DNA from: Heterohyrax brucei | Lineage: Eukaryota > Chordata > Mammalia > Hyracoidea > Procaviidae | Assembly (NCBI GenBank): GCA_028571685.1 | Contig: CM053154.1 | Location: forward strand, 3,617,001-3,681,000 | DNA length: 64,000 nt | Direction: 5' to 3' | In this document: positions 21,693 to 33,456 of the stretch, piece by piece | Position numbering within the stretch: position 1 is the first letter of the stretch | Layout: every line of letters begins with the position of its first letter | Position numbers and translations under genes: made by a program | Notes under the pieces: model-generated | What the model was told of the DNA's origin: nothing | The model's database searches: none | Seen by the model: only the letters and a program-made list of their open reading frames with translations

Positions 21693-21744
21693 GATCTCAA
21701 AAACAGACTTGTGTATAGAAGAAAAGACTCTTTGACAGCTACAA

Positions 21745-21777
21745 GGGAGGGGAGGGAGGGAGGGCAAGGGGGGAGGG
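21745..21777 (+). other. G-quadruplex-type polypurine tract in L1 3' UTR
   Basis: Repeated runs of three or more G ('gggaggggagggagggaggg' and following). Such tracts are a known feature of mammalian L1 3' UTRs. The minus-strand L1 has the matching C-rich run at 27,148-27,163. Confidence 0.8.
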
Positions 21778-22731
21778 TTTAGTTTAGGTAGTTACTAGAA
21801 ATCTAGTTGGGAGAAAGCGGTGACAGCACACATTAGGAACAAGAACAACATTAAGTGGACTTCAGCATAACTTGAGTACTCCTTCCATCTTAACTCAATA
21901 CTGCAAGGATAGAGTAGCTGGGGCGGGGGGTGGGGGACTATGCTCTTAGGCGAATTCCAGGCCAATTGGCACAACTAGCGTTTTGCTAAGAGAGCTCTCT
22001 GCACCCCACATTGGTGAGTGGCGTCTGGGGTCTTAAAAGCTGCCAAGCTGCCATCCGAGGACACAGCAAATGGTCCCAACTCAGCAGGAACGGATGCTCA
22101 CCGAGGGCCAAAATGGCATTCGGTAAAGACAACCGAGAAGACAGAGAGACCCACAAGAGTGGGTACCTATATCGACCTGGGACCGGAAGAACCGGATGGT
22201 GCCCGGCCACCACCAGTGATAGCCATGACGGAGTTCACAGAGAGGAGCCTCACTGGCAACACAAGAATAAAAAGAGGTGCATCATGAGATCTCCACTAAA
22301 ACACCTCAATTGATGGTCCAGCAGTTTTGGGGTTCCTCTGAGAGCATGGCCCCCGGCCCTGATGCTGCCCGTTCCCATAAATTATAACAAAGTTCCACTC
22401 TTTGGACAGGAATGGATTGGACTTGGCAATGCAGAGTAACCATATGTTGGAAGCACTTTATGGTTCTATACATCTATAGGATATCATCTTGCTGACCTCT
22501 GGCTGGGGGAAGGGGAGTGGACGGAGAGGAGGGGAAAGGAGGCTGTTGGGAGGATGAGACATGTATGGAGCAGAGAGGAATAGTGTGCAGTCACCAGACA
22601 GGGAGAGCAGTGGAAGCTGCATATGGGGGGGGCATGTAAATTTACATGTGAATGTACATTTTCACTCAGTTATGTTAAATAAAAAAAATAAAGAAAACAT
22701 TATTTCAGAACTAAAAAAAAAAAAAAAAAAA

Positions 22732-23300
22732 GAAACACCAATTCTTGTCAATGTACATTGCAAAGAAGTTTTCCTCATTTGTCGGTGGTCTGTTTTATTG
22801 GTTCATGGGAGTTTTATTTATTTATTTATTTTTGTATAAAACTTCTACTTCTTATGTTGCCCAAGTTAGTAGTCCTTTATTTTTTTTCTTTTGAGACAAA
22901 ATAGCCATATGTGAATTTATTCCATTTAACAACTGTCAAATGATTAGAACATATGTTGCCTTCTTTAACTTTGAAAAATAATAGAAGCAATGAGAAGTAC
23001 AAAGAAACATTGAAAAAATGTCTAGAAAAAAGTTGTTGGGTATGTTTTAAGATTTTCTACTTTATATAAAATAAAAAAATGAAGATGGCAGTGCCCCCTG
23101 AGTCCCGCATCTGAAGGCCCATCTCTTCTCTCGCCATGTGCAGCTGCTGTCCTGGATTTGTGCTGATCCTTCCAGGTGGCAGAAAAGGTTTTATCAGACA
23201 CACAGATGTTAATAAACAGTGCACTTCAGGTGCTGTGGCTGCTGTCCTGGTTTTCTTTTACAACTTGTTGTTTAAATCTACATCTTTTTGAGGTGTGTCT
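22732..23300. other. AT-rich flank of the young L1
   Basis: It holds a (TTTA)n run near 22,813-22,832 and generally AT-rich sequence that may be old L1 debris. Nothing could be assigned. Confidence 0.3.
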
Positions 23301-23609
23301 GTGTCAGCAGGTAAGCCTATTGTCCCGTGTGGGGCTGGTTCTGGCCCGGCACGACCCGTGCACCGCTGCGCAGTCCCACATGGTCTCGCAGCCTTCGCTA
23401 TGGTGGAGCCCGCGGCTGCAGCTGCTCCAAACACAGACACAGAGTGGGCATCACCGACGAGCCTGTCAGTGTCCCCAGTTGTGGCCGTTGTAGACAATGA
23501 CGCGATGAGCATTTCTGTACTTGCTCTGTGTTCCCGCGTCAGAGTTCTCGAGGCACCTGTCTGCATGTGGCATTTCTGGGCTATAGGGCGTATTGAATAG
23601 GCCACGGGC

Positions 23610-23925
23610 CGCCAGAAGAAACTAGGAATCTGTCTGGAAGAAGCACCGCCAGAAAGCTCCTGAGAAGAAGCACTGGACGTCTTATTAGGAGGGATAGGTT
23701 CCTGGAGAAGGACATTGTGCTTGGCAAAAGAGAGGGTCAGTGAGAGAGAGGAAGACCCTCGACAAGGTGCCCGGACAGCGTGCATGGACCCCGTGTCTGC
23801 AGCAACGGGCTGAAGCACAGCAATGGCCATGAGGACATGGCAAGACGGGGCAGGGTTTCGTTCTGTTGTAAGTGGGTGGCAATGACTCAGAAGTGACTCG
23901 GTGCGTCTAACAGGCAACAGCAGCA
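23610..23925 (+). mobile_element. RTE (BovB-type) 3'-end fragment
   Basis: The order 'ctggagaaggacattgtgct', 'tggcaaaagagagggtcag', 'gaggaagaccctcgacaagg' and 'gcagggtttcgttctgttgt' matches the 3' part of the RTE copy at 60.9-61.1 kb. Upstream (23,300-23,450) a weaker reverse match ('ttcgctatggtggagcccgc') may be another RTE/AfroSINE piece. A 239-codon minus-strand frame across this region is therefore not a gene. Confidence 0.72.
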
Positions 23926-23974
23926 GGCTACGTGCGTTCTTGTTCTCCTTGGGACTGGTGGCTTTGCCCTTCTG

Positions 23975-25270
23975 CACGGCTGAACTTACCTGACTTAGCC
24001 CAGGGAGCAGGTGACCTCCCAGCCGGTGTCATGGTGCTGCCAGACCTGGACACTTCGGCCAGTCTGGTGGGCATCACTTCGGTGTGAGTTTTCGCGTCTT
24101 GTGGTTTAAACTCAGGCGAGCAGCTTTTCCTTTGTTTAAGTGAGTTTTCGGTTTTTCTCATTTGTCAAGAGCCTGTTCAGGTACCTGTTGCATTCAACTG
24201 TTGAACTGTCTTTCTCTTACCGCTAAGTCAGACTTCTTTATGCTGGCTCCAAATCTCTTTGTCTGTTAATCTGCAAAGCTGAATCTTCTTGGTTTCTGGG
24301 CCTAGAAGCCCTCTCTCATCCCCATCATATATATGTAGCCCAGCCAAGTGCCGTCGAGTCGGATAATACTTAAATCTCTTAAATATCAAGAAGCAACTTT
24401 GATAAATCATATGAAGAATGTATCTAGACATCCTTGTTCAAATGAATAGCCAATTTCTCTAATAACTTTTATTAAAGAGTGTGTTTGTCCACTGATTGGC
24501 TATATTATACCACACCACTTGATGTTAGAGAAATAAGCACACAACTTGTGTGTATTTCTGGATTCTAGTCCATTGCTGTTCATCTCTCCCATGCCACCAG
24601 AAGTGTGTTGTGGTGACGGTAGCTTTAGAGTACGCGCTGACGTCTGAGTCAAGGACTCTGCCATCTTTATGACTTTTTTTTTCTAGCTCCTTTTTTTAAT
24701 TTCCTTAGCTATTTTTATTCTTTTAATTCTCCAAATGAAACTAAGGCCAATCCTTCCCTCTCATCCTATGGGGGTTTTGAAAGGAATTTCATTAAGTTTA
24801 TGGGTTCATTTGGGGAGAATTAATAACTTTGCAATATTTAGTTTTCAGAGCTAGAAACAGTCATATTGTCATTGATTCAGATCTTATTAGGTACCTCAGA
24901 TGAGGTTTATTGTATTGTAAAAATTAATGTTGGATTCTTTTCTTTATTTTAATGAATGCGTTTTTTTGTACGTCATTAGTTTTGCTTCTGTGAGCAGAGA
25001 AACCCAAGAAATGGGTACTGTCTTATTTTCTACTTTAAAAACTGTTATTTAATTTTTTTCAAGGCTAGGTTGCTTCTATAATTCTCTTTATTGGTCAACT
25101 AATGTGATTCTTTCTGTCCATAAGTACTTCATCAGGTGACGATGCCACACTGCTGAGGAGGTCCTGTTTGTCTCTCTCTCACACCTTTATTTTTAACTTC
25201 TCTGTGTCCCTTTAGATGTTGTGCTGTCTTTAATTTTTACTTATTCTTTTAAGAATTCTTTTATTTATTC
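23975..25270 (-). mobile_element. Ancient L1 ORF2 3' part
   Basis: The reverse complement of L1 ORF2 is recognisable along its length: 'ccagtctggtgggcatcact', 'tcatttgtcaagagcctgtt', 'cttttattaaagagtgtgtt', 'tgacggtagctttagagtac' and 'ggggagaattaataactttg'. It is riddled with stops and indels. It is much more diverged than the other L1s here and forms the oldest layer of this block. Confidence 0.7.
24334..24366 (-). mobile_element. AfroSINE tail fragment
   Basis: About 30 bp, 'gccaagtgccgtcgagtcgg', is the reverse-complement tail of the family, embedded in ancient L1 sequence. Confidence 0.55.
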
Positions 25271-25282
25271 TTTCAGTTACAG

Positions 25283-26259
25283 ATGGATATCCCAAAAAAA
25301 AGCTCAGTAAAGATACAGATGATCTTACTGCAACAATCAACCAACTTGATCTTATCAACGGATACAGATCTTTTCATCCATCAACAGATAAATACACCTT
25401 CTTCTCCAATGCACATGGAACATTCTCCAGAATAGACCATGTGTTAGGTCATAAAGCAATTCTCTGTAAAATGCAAGCCATATTTACTGCAAAGGGTCTT
25501 CTCGTACCATAGAGCTACAAAAGTTAAAATCTGTAACAGAAGAATCGTAGGTAGAAATTCAAACTTATGGAAACTGAACAGCACTTTGCTCAGAAAGCCT
25601 TGGCTTATAGAAGAAAGCAAGGAAAAAATAAAGAAATTTATGGAATCCAATGAGAATGAAAATGCACCCTACGAAAATCAGTGGGACACAGCAAAAGCGG
25701 TGCTCAGAGGTCAGTTTATCTCAATAACTGTACAGAGAGAAGAAAGGGCCCAAGTTAAAAAATCAGGCTTACAGCTTGAACAAGTAGAAACAGAGCAACA
25801 GAAGAATTCCTCAGGCACCAGAAGGAGACAGATTGTAAGGATTCAAGCGGAACTAAACGAGTAAGGGAATAGAAAAACAACTGAAAAAGTTAGCAAAACC
25901 CAAAGTTGGCTCTTGGAAAAGATCAGCAACATTGGTAAACCATTGGCTAAATTTACAAAAGAAGAACAGCAGAAGGTGCAAACAACCTGACTAAGAAGTA
26001 AGATGGGAGATGTCACAACAGACCCAGCTGAAATAAAAAATAGCAGAGTACTATGACAGGCTGTACTCTCAACAGGTTTGAGAACCCAGAGGAAGTGGAC
26101 AAATTTCTAGATTCATATGACCCACCAAGATTATCACAAGGAGAAGCAGATCAACTTAATAAGTCTATCACAAAGGAAGAGATTGAAAAAGTCATCAAAA
26201 ATCTACCAACTAAAAAATTCCTGGCCCGGATGACTTCACCGGAGAATTCTACCAAACTT
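25283..26259 (+). mobile_element. Older L1, left part (ORF2 endonuclease to pre-RT)
   Basis: Begins inside the ORF2 endonuclease domain. The translated segments 'DLTATINQLDLINGYRSF' and 'GTFSRIDHVLGHKAIL' (about 25,320-25,460) are the C-terminal part of the L1 endonuclease. The linker to RT follows ('[17 protein letters not shown]' near 26,158-26,208), and the element stops mid-codon at 26,259 where a minus-strand L1 begins. It resumes at 33,457. Several stops show it is inactive. Confidence 0.93.
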
Positions 26260-27213
26260 CTTTTTTTTCATTATTATGATGAAATGGAAAGGTACATTCC
26301 CATATACATTTGCATGCCCACCTGCATGCAGCTCCCACTGCTCTCCCTGCCCGGTGACAGCACACTCTTCCTTTCTGCCCCATACACCTCCTGTCCTCCC
26401 AACAGTCTCCTGTCCCTTTCTCTACACCCACTCCTCTTCCTCCAGTAAGAGGTCAGCAGGACGACATCCTCTAGATGCCTAGACCATAAAGCACACACAT
26501 GATGTGGTCACTCTGTGTCTCCAAGTTCAATCCATTCCTGTCTGAAGAGTTGACCTCTGTTATGATTTATGGACAGGGGCAACATCAAGGTCAGGGGCCA
26601 TGCTCCCAGGGAATCTCTGAGGCTCCTGGACCATCAGTTGCAGTCTTTTAGTGGAGATTTTATTCTTGTGTTGCCAGTGAGACTAAGCTGTGTGAGCTCT
26701 ATCCTGGCTTCACTGGTGGTGACCAGGCACCATCCGATTCTTCGGTCACAAGTCGATGTAGTCACCCACTCACATGGGTCTCTCTGTCTTCTGGGTTCTC
26801 ATTCCCCCATGTCATTTTGCTCCTTGGTGGTCATCCATTCCTGCTGAGTTGGAACCATTTGCTGTGCCCTCAGAGGGCAGCTTGGCAACTTTTAAGACCC
26901 CAGACGCCACTCACCAGTGTGGGGTACAGAAGACTCTTCCAGCAAAACGCTAGTTTTGCCAATTGGCCTCAGTTTCCCCTGAGCACACGCTCCCTGGCCT
27001 CCTGCCCCAGCTACTCTGTCTTTGCGATATTGGGTTAAGATGGGAAGAGTAATCATGTTATGTTGAAGTCCAGCTAATATTGGCCTTCTTTTGTGTGTGT
27101 GCTGTCACAGATTTCACCCAAATTTCTATCAACTATCCAATCTAAACCCTCCCCCCCCTCCCTTGCAGCCATCAAAGAATTTTTCTTCTATGCATGAGTC
27201 TGTTTTTAAGTTG

Positions 27214-30200
27214 TTATTGGTGGGGTCTTGTACAATATTTATCCTTTTGTCACTGACTATTTTCATTCAACATAATGTCCTCCAACTGAAACCAGATTGA
27301 GATGTTTCCTAAAATCATCATTGTTCTTTATCATTGCATAGTATTCCGTTGAGGATATATACCACAGTTTACCTATCCATTCCTCTGTTGTTGGGCATCT
27401 GGGTTGATTCCACCTTTTTGCTATTGTGGACTGTGCTCAGATAAACATTTGTGTGCATGTATCAGTTGGTATGAACGGCCTTGATTCCGTAGAATATATT
27501 CTGAGCAGTGGAATTATTGGGTCAAATGGTTTATCTATATCCAGCTTTTTCAGGAAGCATCAGATAGTTTTCAAAGAGGTTGCACCATTTTGCAATCCCA
27601 CCAACAGTGTAGGAGAGTTCGAATTTCTCCACAGCCTCACCAGCATTTGTCGTTGTGAGTTTTTTGGATCATGGCCAATCTTGTTGGAGTGAGATGGTAT
27701 CTCATCACAGTTTTGATGTGAATTTCTTTAATAGCTAATGATCATGAGCATGTCCAGATATGTATTTGGGCTGCCTGTATTTCTTCTTTAGAAAAGTGTC
27801 TGTTCATCTCCTTTGCCCGTTGCTTAATTGGAAGATTTATCTTTTTCTTATTGATATTTTGTAGTACCTTATAGATTATGGAGAACAGGCATTGGTCTGA
27901 CATGTAGTTGCCAAATATTTTTTCCCATTCCGTAGGTGGCCTTTTAATTCTATTAATAAAGTCTTTGGATGAGCAAAAGTGTCTGATAATTAGTAGTTCC
28001 CATTTATCTATTTTCTCTTCTGTTGTTTGTGGTTTGTTTGATAAATTTTGAAGTCTGTCTATGTTGTATATTAAAATTTCCACGGTTGTTCCTACTTTTT
28101 CTTGGATAAGCTTTACCTTTTTAGATTTGATATTTAGGTCTTTTATCCAGTTTGAGTTGGTTTTTGTATATGGGGTAAGATATGGGTCTTGTTTCAGTTT
28201 ATTGCAGGTAGATATCCAATTTTGCCAGCACTATTTGTTGAAAATATTATTTTTACCCCAGTTTAATGTCTTAGGGCCTTTGCCGAATACCAGCTGTTCA
28301 CAGGAAGATGGTGTCATCTCTTGGGTCTTGATTCTGCTCCATTGATCTGTCTCTCTTTGTACCAGTGCCAGGCTGTTTTGATTACTGTGGCAGTGTAATA
28401 AGTTCTAAAATCAGGTAGCGAGAGGCCTCCTAGTGTGTACTTCTTCAGTAGTGCTTTAGTTATCTGGGGCTTCTTCCCTTTTCAAACAATGTTGGTGATT
28501 CATTTCTCCATCTCATTAAAAAATGTCTCTGGAATTTGTATTGAGATTGCATTATATAAGTAGATTGCTTTGGGCAAAATAGACATTTTCACAATGTTAA
28601 GTCTTCCTATCCATGAGCAGGTTAGGTTTTTCCGTATGTGTAAGTCTCTGTTAGTAACTTGTAGTAAGGTCTTGTAGATCTCCTCTTAAGGGTCTGTTAT
28701 TTCTCTGGTTAGATTTATTCCTAGATACTTTATCTTCTTAGGGGCTATAATAAGTGGTATTGACTGGCTGATTTCCTCTTTAATAATCTTGTTGTTGGTA
28801 TAAAGGAATCTTACTAATTTACTTGTGTTTTTCTTGTATCCTGAGACTTTGCTGAACTCTTCTATCAGTTTGAGTAGTTTATTTATGGACTCTTTAGGAT
28901 TATCTGTGTATACAATCATATCACTTACAAATAGGGAGATGTTTACTTCGTCTTTGCTGGTGCAAATGTCCTTTATTTCTTGGTCTTGTCTAATTGCTCT
29001 GGCTAGAACTTCTAGTACAGTGTTGAAAAGGAGGAGTGAAACTGGGCATCCTTGTCTAGTTCCTATTCTCAAGGGAAGTTGTTCCAGTCTCTCTCCACTC
29101 AGGATAACGTAGGCAGTGGGGCTTTGTATAAATGGCCCTTATTGCATTGCGGAATTTGCTGTCCAATCCTATTCTGCTGAGAGTTTTTAACATGAATGGT
29201 GTTGGACTTTATCAAAGGCCTTTTCTGCATCAATAGACAAAATCAGGTGGTTCTTGTCTTTTGTGGTATTTATGTGGTTGATCACATTAATAGATTTTCT
29301 GATGTTGAACCAGTCTTACATCCCTGGTATGAATCCAACTTGGTCATGATGGATTAGTTTTTGGATATGTTTTTTTATTCTGTTGCCAGGAATTTTGTTG
29401 AAGATTTTTGCGTCTAGATTCATGAGTGATATCGGTCTGCAGTTCTCCTTTTTGGTTGGGTCTTTCCCTGGCTTTGGTATCAGGGTTATGCTGGCTTCAT
29501 AGAATGAATTTGGGGGTATTCCATCCCTTTCTGTACTGTGAAATAGTCTCAGTAGTATTGGCGATAACTCTTCTCTAAAAACTTGGTAAAATTCTGTGCT
29601 GAAGCCATCTGGGCCAGGGCTTTTTTTGGTTGGTAGTTTTTGGATTACTTTTTCAATCTCTTCCTTTGTGATGGGTCTGTTACATTGTTCTGCATCACCT
29701 TGTGATAATTTTGGTAGGTGATATGAATGAAGGAATTTGTCCATTTCTTCTAGGTTTTCCAATTTGCTAGAGTACACTCATAGTATTCTGTTATGATATT
29801 TTTCATTTCTGTTGGATCTGTTATGACAATTCCCCTGTCATTTCTTATTTGGGTTATTTGTTTCCTTTCCTGTTTTTCTTTAGTAAATTCAACCAATGGC
29901 TTGTCAATTTGGTTGATCTTTTCAAAAAACCAGCTTTTGGTCTTTTCAGTTTTTTCAATTGTTCTCCTGTTCTCTAATTTGTTTAGTTCTGCTTTAATCT
30001 TTAGGATCTGTTTTCTTCTGGTGCCTGAGGAATTCCTCTGTTGCTTTCTCTCTACTTGTTCAATCTGTAGGGTTAGTTCTTTGGTTTGGCTTCTTTATTC
30101 CTTCTGGGTGTGTGAATTTATGGAGATACATTGGCCTCTGAGCACTGCTTTGGCTGTATCCCATAGGTTCTGCTAGGAAGTGTTTTCATTCTCTTTGGAA

Positions 30201-31030
30201 TCCATAAGTTTCTTTATTTCATCTTTGATTTCTTCTATAACCCATGGCTTTTTGAGCAAGATGTTGTTCATTTTCCATGAGTTCCACTATCTATGTTTTT
30301 TCTGCTATTGATTTTGACTTTTTTGGCTTCAGGGTCTGAGAAGATGCTTTGCATTCATTTAATGGTATGGATTTTGTTAAGAATTGCTTTACGTCCTAAC
30401 ACATGGTCTATTCTGGAGAATGTTCCATGTGCACTGGAGAAGAAGGTGTAGTTGTCTGCTGATGAATGGAAAGTTCTGTATATGTTGATGAGGTCTAGTT
30501 GGTTAATTGTGGCAATCAGGTCTCCTGTGTCTTTACTGAGCTTTTTTCTAGACAATCTGTGCAATATTGAGAGTGGAGTGTTGAAGTCTCCCTCTATGAT
30601 AGTGGATTAATCCACCTCCTTTTTGAGTGTAGTCAGAGTTTCTTCAGTGTATTTAGGTGCTCTAATATTAGGTGCATAAGTATTTAATATTGTTAAGTCC
30701 TCCTTGTGTACTGAACCTCTCAGCAATCGTGTCCATCCTTGTCCACGATGGTGGATTTTACATTAAAATCTATGTTATCTGAGATTAGAATTGCCACATG
30801 TTCTCTATTTGTTCATTGTTTGCTTGATATTTTCTTCTATCCTTTAATTTTCAGTTTGTTCCTATCTTTAAGTCTAAGGTGAGTTTCTTGTAGGCAACAT
30901 ATGGATGGGTTGTGTCTTGTGATCCAAGATGTCACGCAGTGTCTCTTTACTGGAGCATTCAGTCCATTCACATTCAGTGTGATTATTGATATGTATGTGT
31001 CCAGTGCTGCCATTGTTGTATGTTTATTTT
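27214..31030 (-). pseudogene. L1 ORF2, disrupted
   Basis: The endonuclease-to-Cys-rich protein of the full-length L1 survives in pieces: endonuclease start near 30,990 ('ITLNVNGLNAPVKRH'), endonuclease C-terminal part 30,355-30,564, linker and RT start 29,316-29,777 ('[20 protein letters not shown]'), RT palm 28,686-29,072, and post-RT 27,742-28,083. Stops and frameshifts lie between these pieces. The catalytic FADD box reads FVSD, so the first of the two aspartates is replaced as well. The protein would be inactive even if the frame were open. The stop codon is at 27,214-27,216. Confidence 0.88.
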
Positions 31031-31464
31031 TGTGTTGATGTTTTCTCTGTTGTTCTTATTAATTGGCTCTGGGACATTCTTCTTTGTGAGTTGATTTTTC
31101 ACCTTTCTCAGCAAGGTTTTGTGGTTGTTGAGACTCCTGTATTATGTTTCTTGTTTTGACATGTTGTATCTTTATTGTGCTTTGTGGCTGCCCCTATGAT
31201 TCCCCTTGGTAAACTATATGTAAACCCAATTTTAGTTACTACCAGTCTTATTAACTTCCTCTCTATCTGGAAGGAATACATCCCTCTTGTTAATATGATG
31301 ACATCATGGTTTTCATGATACAATCACTGCATCATTTCTTTCACTGTTATAGCTTTGATTGACTTTGGAGCCTTCCCTAACTGAATAGGTTTCTGGGTGG
31401 TGTGTCCTGTATTTGCTTCTAAAATATAAAGTTAGTGGTTTTGTTCTTCTATGCTAAGAGAGTC

Positions 31465-32440
31465 TTAAAGTATTTCTTGTAGTTTTGGTCTGGTTTTTAC
31501 AAAGTCTCTGAGTTTCTGTTTGTCTGTGAATGTCTTAATTTCATTTTCATATTTGAAAGATAGTTTTGTAGGATATATAATTCTTGGTTGGAAGTTCTTC
31601 TCCTTTAGGGCTTTGAATGTGTCGTGCCACTGTGTCCATGCTAGCATTGTTTCAGTTGAGAAATCTGACAAAAACCTACAAGATTTCCCTCTGAATGTGA
31701 GCTTTGCTTTGAGTTTTGCTGTCTTTAACAGATTCTGCTTATGTTTCCTTTTGTTAAGCTTGATTGTAATATGTCTTGGAGTCTTTCTTTTAAGACCTAT
31801 ATTGAGTGGCATTCGATATGCATTTTATATATCTATATTCTCTTTCATAATTTCTGGGAAGTTTTCTGTCAGCAGCTCAACAAGAATACTCTCTGTGTTC
31901 TTAGGTGTCTCACCCTGTTCAGGAACTTTAATGAATCATAGATTGTTCCTCTTACTAGAGTCTCACATACTTCTTAATGCTTCTTCACTTTTCTTTTTTC
32001 TTTTTTCTGATTTCTCCTCATAGATGTTGGAGTCTGTAGCTCTGTCTTCCAAATCAGAAAGTCTCTTTTCCATTTGTTCCATTCCATTTTCTTGGCTTTG
32101 AATGGAAGTTTCTATGTCTTTGATTTTGTTCTTGATCTGGATTTTAGAGTATTAGTGTACCATCAGATCAAACAATTTGCTTAATTTTTCGTTTTGTTCT
32201 GCTGCATTTTATATAAGGTCTAGGAGGCCTCTCTATATAATCCTTTTGTATTCACCTTCTGATAGCTTCAGAAAGTTTTCTTCATCTGGGAAGTTCTGTG
32301 GTGCTTCTTTTGGGAGCCTTCTGAAGCCATGGGTGATTTCTTGGTTACACTTTTATCCAGAGTTTGTTGCTTTTTGGGCATCATGTGGGTCAATAGAGGC
32401 TGGGAGAGATGCTGTGAGGATGGGCTGCAGTTGTTTTTCT
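31465..32440 (-). pseudogene. L1 ORF1, disrupted
   Basis: ORF1p is the trimeric nucleic-acid-binding chaperone of L1 ribonucleoproteins. The open C-terminal part (31,465-31,812, 115 codons) shows the conserved end: 'RHITIKLNKRKHKQNLL', 'LSDFSTETMLAWTQWHD', 'QPRIIYPTKLSFKYENEI' and a terminal 'KQKLRDFV'. The N-terminal coiled-coil region towards 32,440 is broken by stops, and its exact start is uncertain. Confidence 0.82.
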
Positions 32441-32449
32441 AGGCTGTCT

Positions 32450-33454
32450 TCAAACAAAAGGTAAAAGGTATCTGACAACTTCCAAAGTCAGCCAGGTTTT
32501 TAGATGTACAGGTCCCTCTGCCTGGCTGGCAAAGTAAGCACTTCTATATTGAACCCCAGATGCTATAAAGTATCTGAAAATACAAGAAGGCTGCTGCCCT
32601 GCTTGCCTCTGTTCTCAGGCCCCAGTTGTAGGTGCCATTGTGTAGACTACTGTTTTTCTGCCTGAAAAGCTCTCTCCTCTGGGCAAGCGCTGCCTCCCAT
32701 CCTAGGAATTAGGTCCAGCTGAGGCCTCTGTATGGGTATTCCACCTCCCAGTGGAACAAGATAGTGTTCTGCACAAGCTGCCCACCTGCCTCAGTATAGG
32801 CTACTCAATGGCAGAGGTGGAAAGACATGCCAAAAGTGCCCAGATGCACAGTGTTTGCATCCTTTGTTGCTGGGCCCCAACTGTAGGCAACACTGTGTAA
32901 AATACTTCTTTTCTGATGGAAAAGTGCTCTCCTCTGGGCAGGCACTGCCTCCCAACCTAGGAACTAAGTCTAACTGGTGCCCCCATATGGGTGTTTACTC
33001 ATCGGAATGGAAGAAGATGGCATCCTGCACAAGGTTCCTGCCTTCCTTAGCACACGCTCATCAATGGTAGAGGTGGAAAGAGAAGTCAAAGTTGCCCAGA
33101 TGCACAGAGCCCAAAGCTGCGCTCTCAAAATGTGGCAATTTCACCTGCTGATCCCACCAGTAGTACATCTGAGATTAGCTGCTGGTCAAGTTTCAGCTCC
33201 GTCTGCTGGTTAAGACAGAGAAAAAAATTTTAAATGGCAAGTTACCTTTGGTCTGTGAAACCAAGCATTCAACCAAAGTGGGAATTGGCAAAAGGAAGTC
33301 TTCCATTCTCTGCTATGAAGTCCAAATTGACAGCCCTATGCCATGTCCTAGTGCTCACTAGGCGTCCAGAAGGCTATGTTGAATTATCAGTTCAGGTCTT
33401 GGTTTCCAGAGGGATTTAGGGAGACATGTGCTTAGTCTGCCATCTTGACTCCTG
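32450..33454 (-). promoter_or_regulatory. L1 5' UTR / internal promoter
   Basis: About 1 kb upstream of ORF1 on the minus strand is GC-richer than the coding parts. It contains an internally repeated segment: 'aggcactgcctcccaacc' (about 32,940) and 'aagcgctgcctcccatcc' (about 32,684), each preceded by 'ctctcctctgggca'. The transcript start would lie at 33,454, with a YY1-type 'caagatggc' about 8 bp inside, as in other mammalian L1 promoters. Confidence 0.65.
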
Positions 33455-33456
33455 TC

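Larger units (their letters stand above)
19752..22731 (+). mobile_element. 5'-truncated young L1 (L1 LINE)
   Basis: It contains the C-terminal half of ORF2, a roughly 1.0-kb 3' UTR and a poly(A) run at 22,713-22,731. The 3' UTR carries a G-rich polypurine tract (21,745-21,777). Its last roughly 400 bp recur in reverse at 26.26-26.6 kb and 2.80-3.14 kb. The canonical end ('gttaaataaaaaaa') lies near 22,690, and about 22 extra bases precede the final A run. I found no unambiguous target-site duplication. The uninterrupted coding part suggests recent insertion. Confidence 0.95.
26260..33454 (-). mobile_element. Full-length L1 inserted in the older L1
   Basis: A complete element of about 7.2 kb on the minus strand: 5' UTR (33,454 to about 32,450), ORF1 (about 32,440 to 31,465), inter-ORF spacer (about 0.4 kb), ORF2 (about 31,030 to 27,214), 3' UTR (27,213-26,269) and a short A tail (T run 26,261-26,268). 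It is flanked by a 12-bp target-site duplication, 'tctaccaaactt' (26,248-26,259 and 33,455-33,466). The minus strand at the right junction reads 'tctctaaaagtttgg', a CT/AAAA site typical of L1 endonuclease. Its first bases carry a YY1-type 'caagatggc' (33,439-33,447). Both ORFs are disrupted. Confidence 0.95.

Noticed and set aside
23258-23977. 239-codon minus-strand frame
   Set aside because: It overlaps RTE tail sequence read in the wrong direction.
24325-25270. Possible HAL1 rather than L1
   Set aside because: The match to the ORF2 reverse-transcriptase region, which HAL1 lacks, favours L1.
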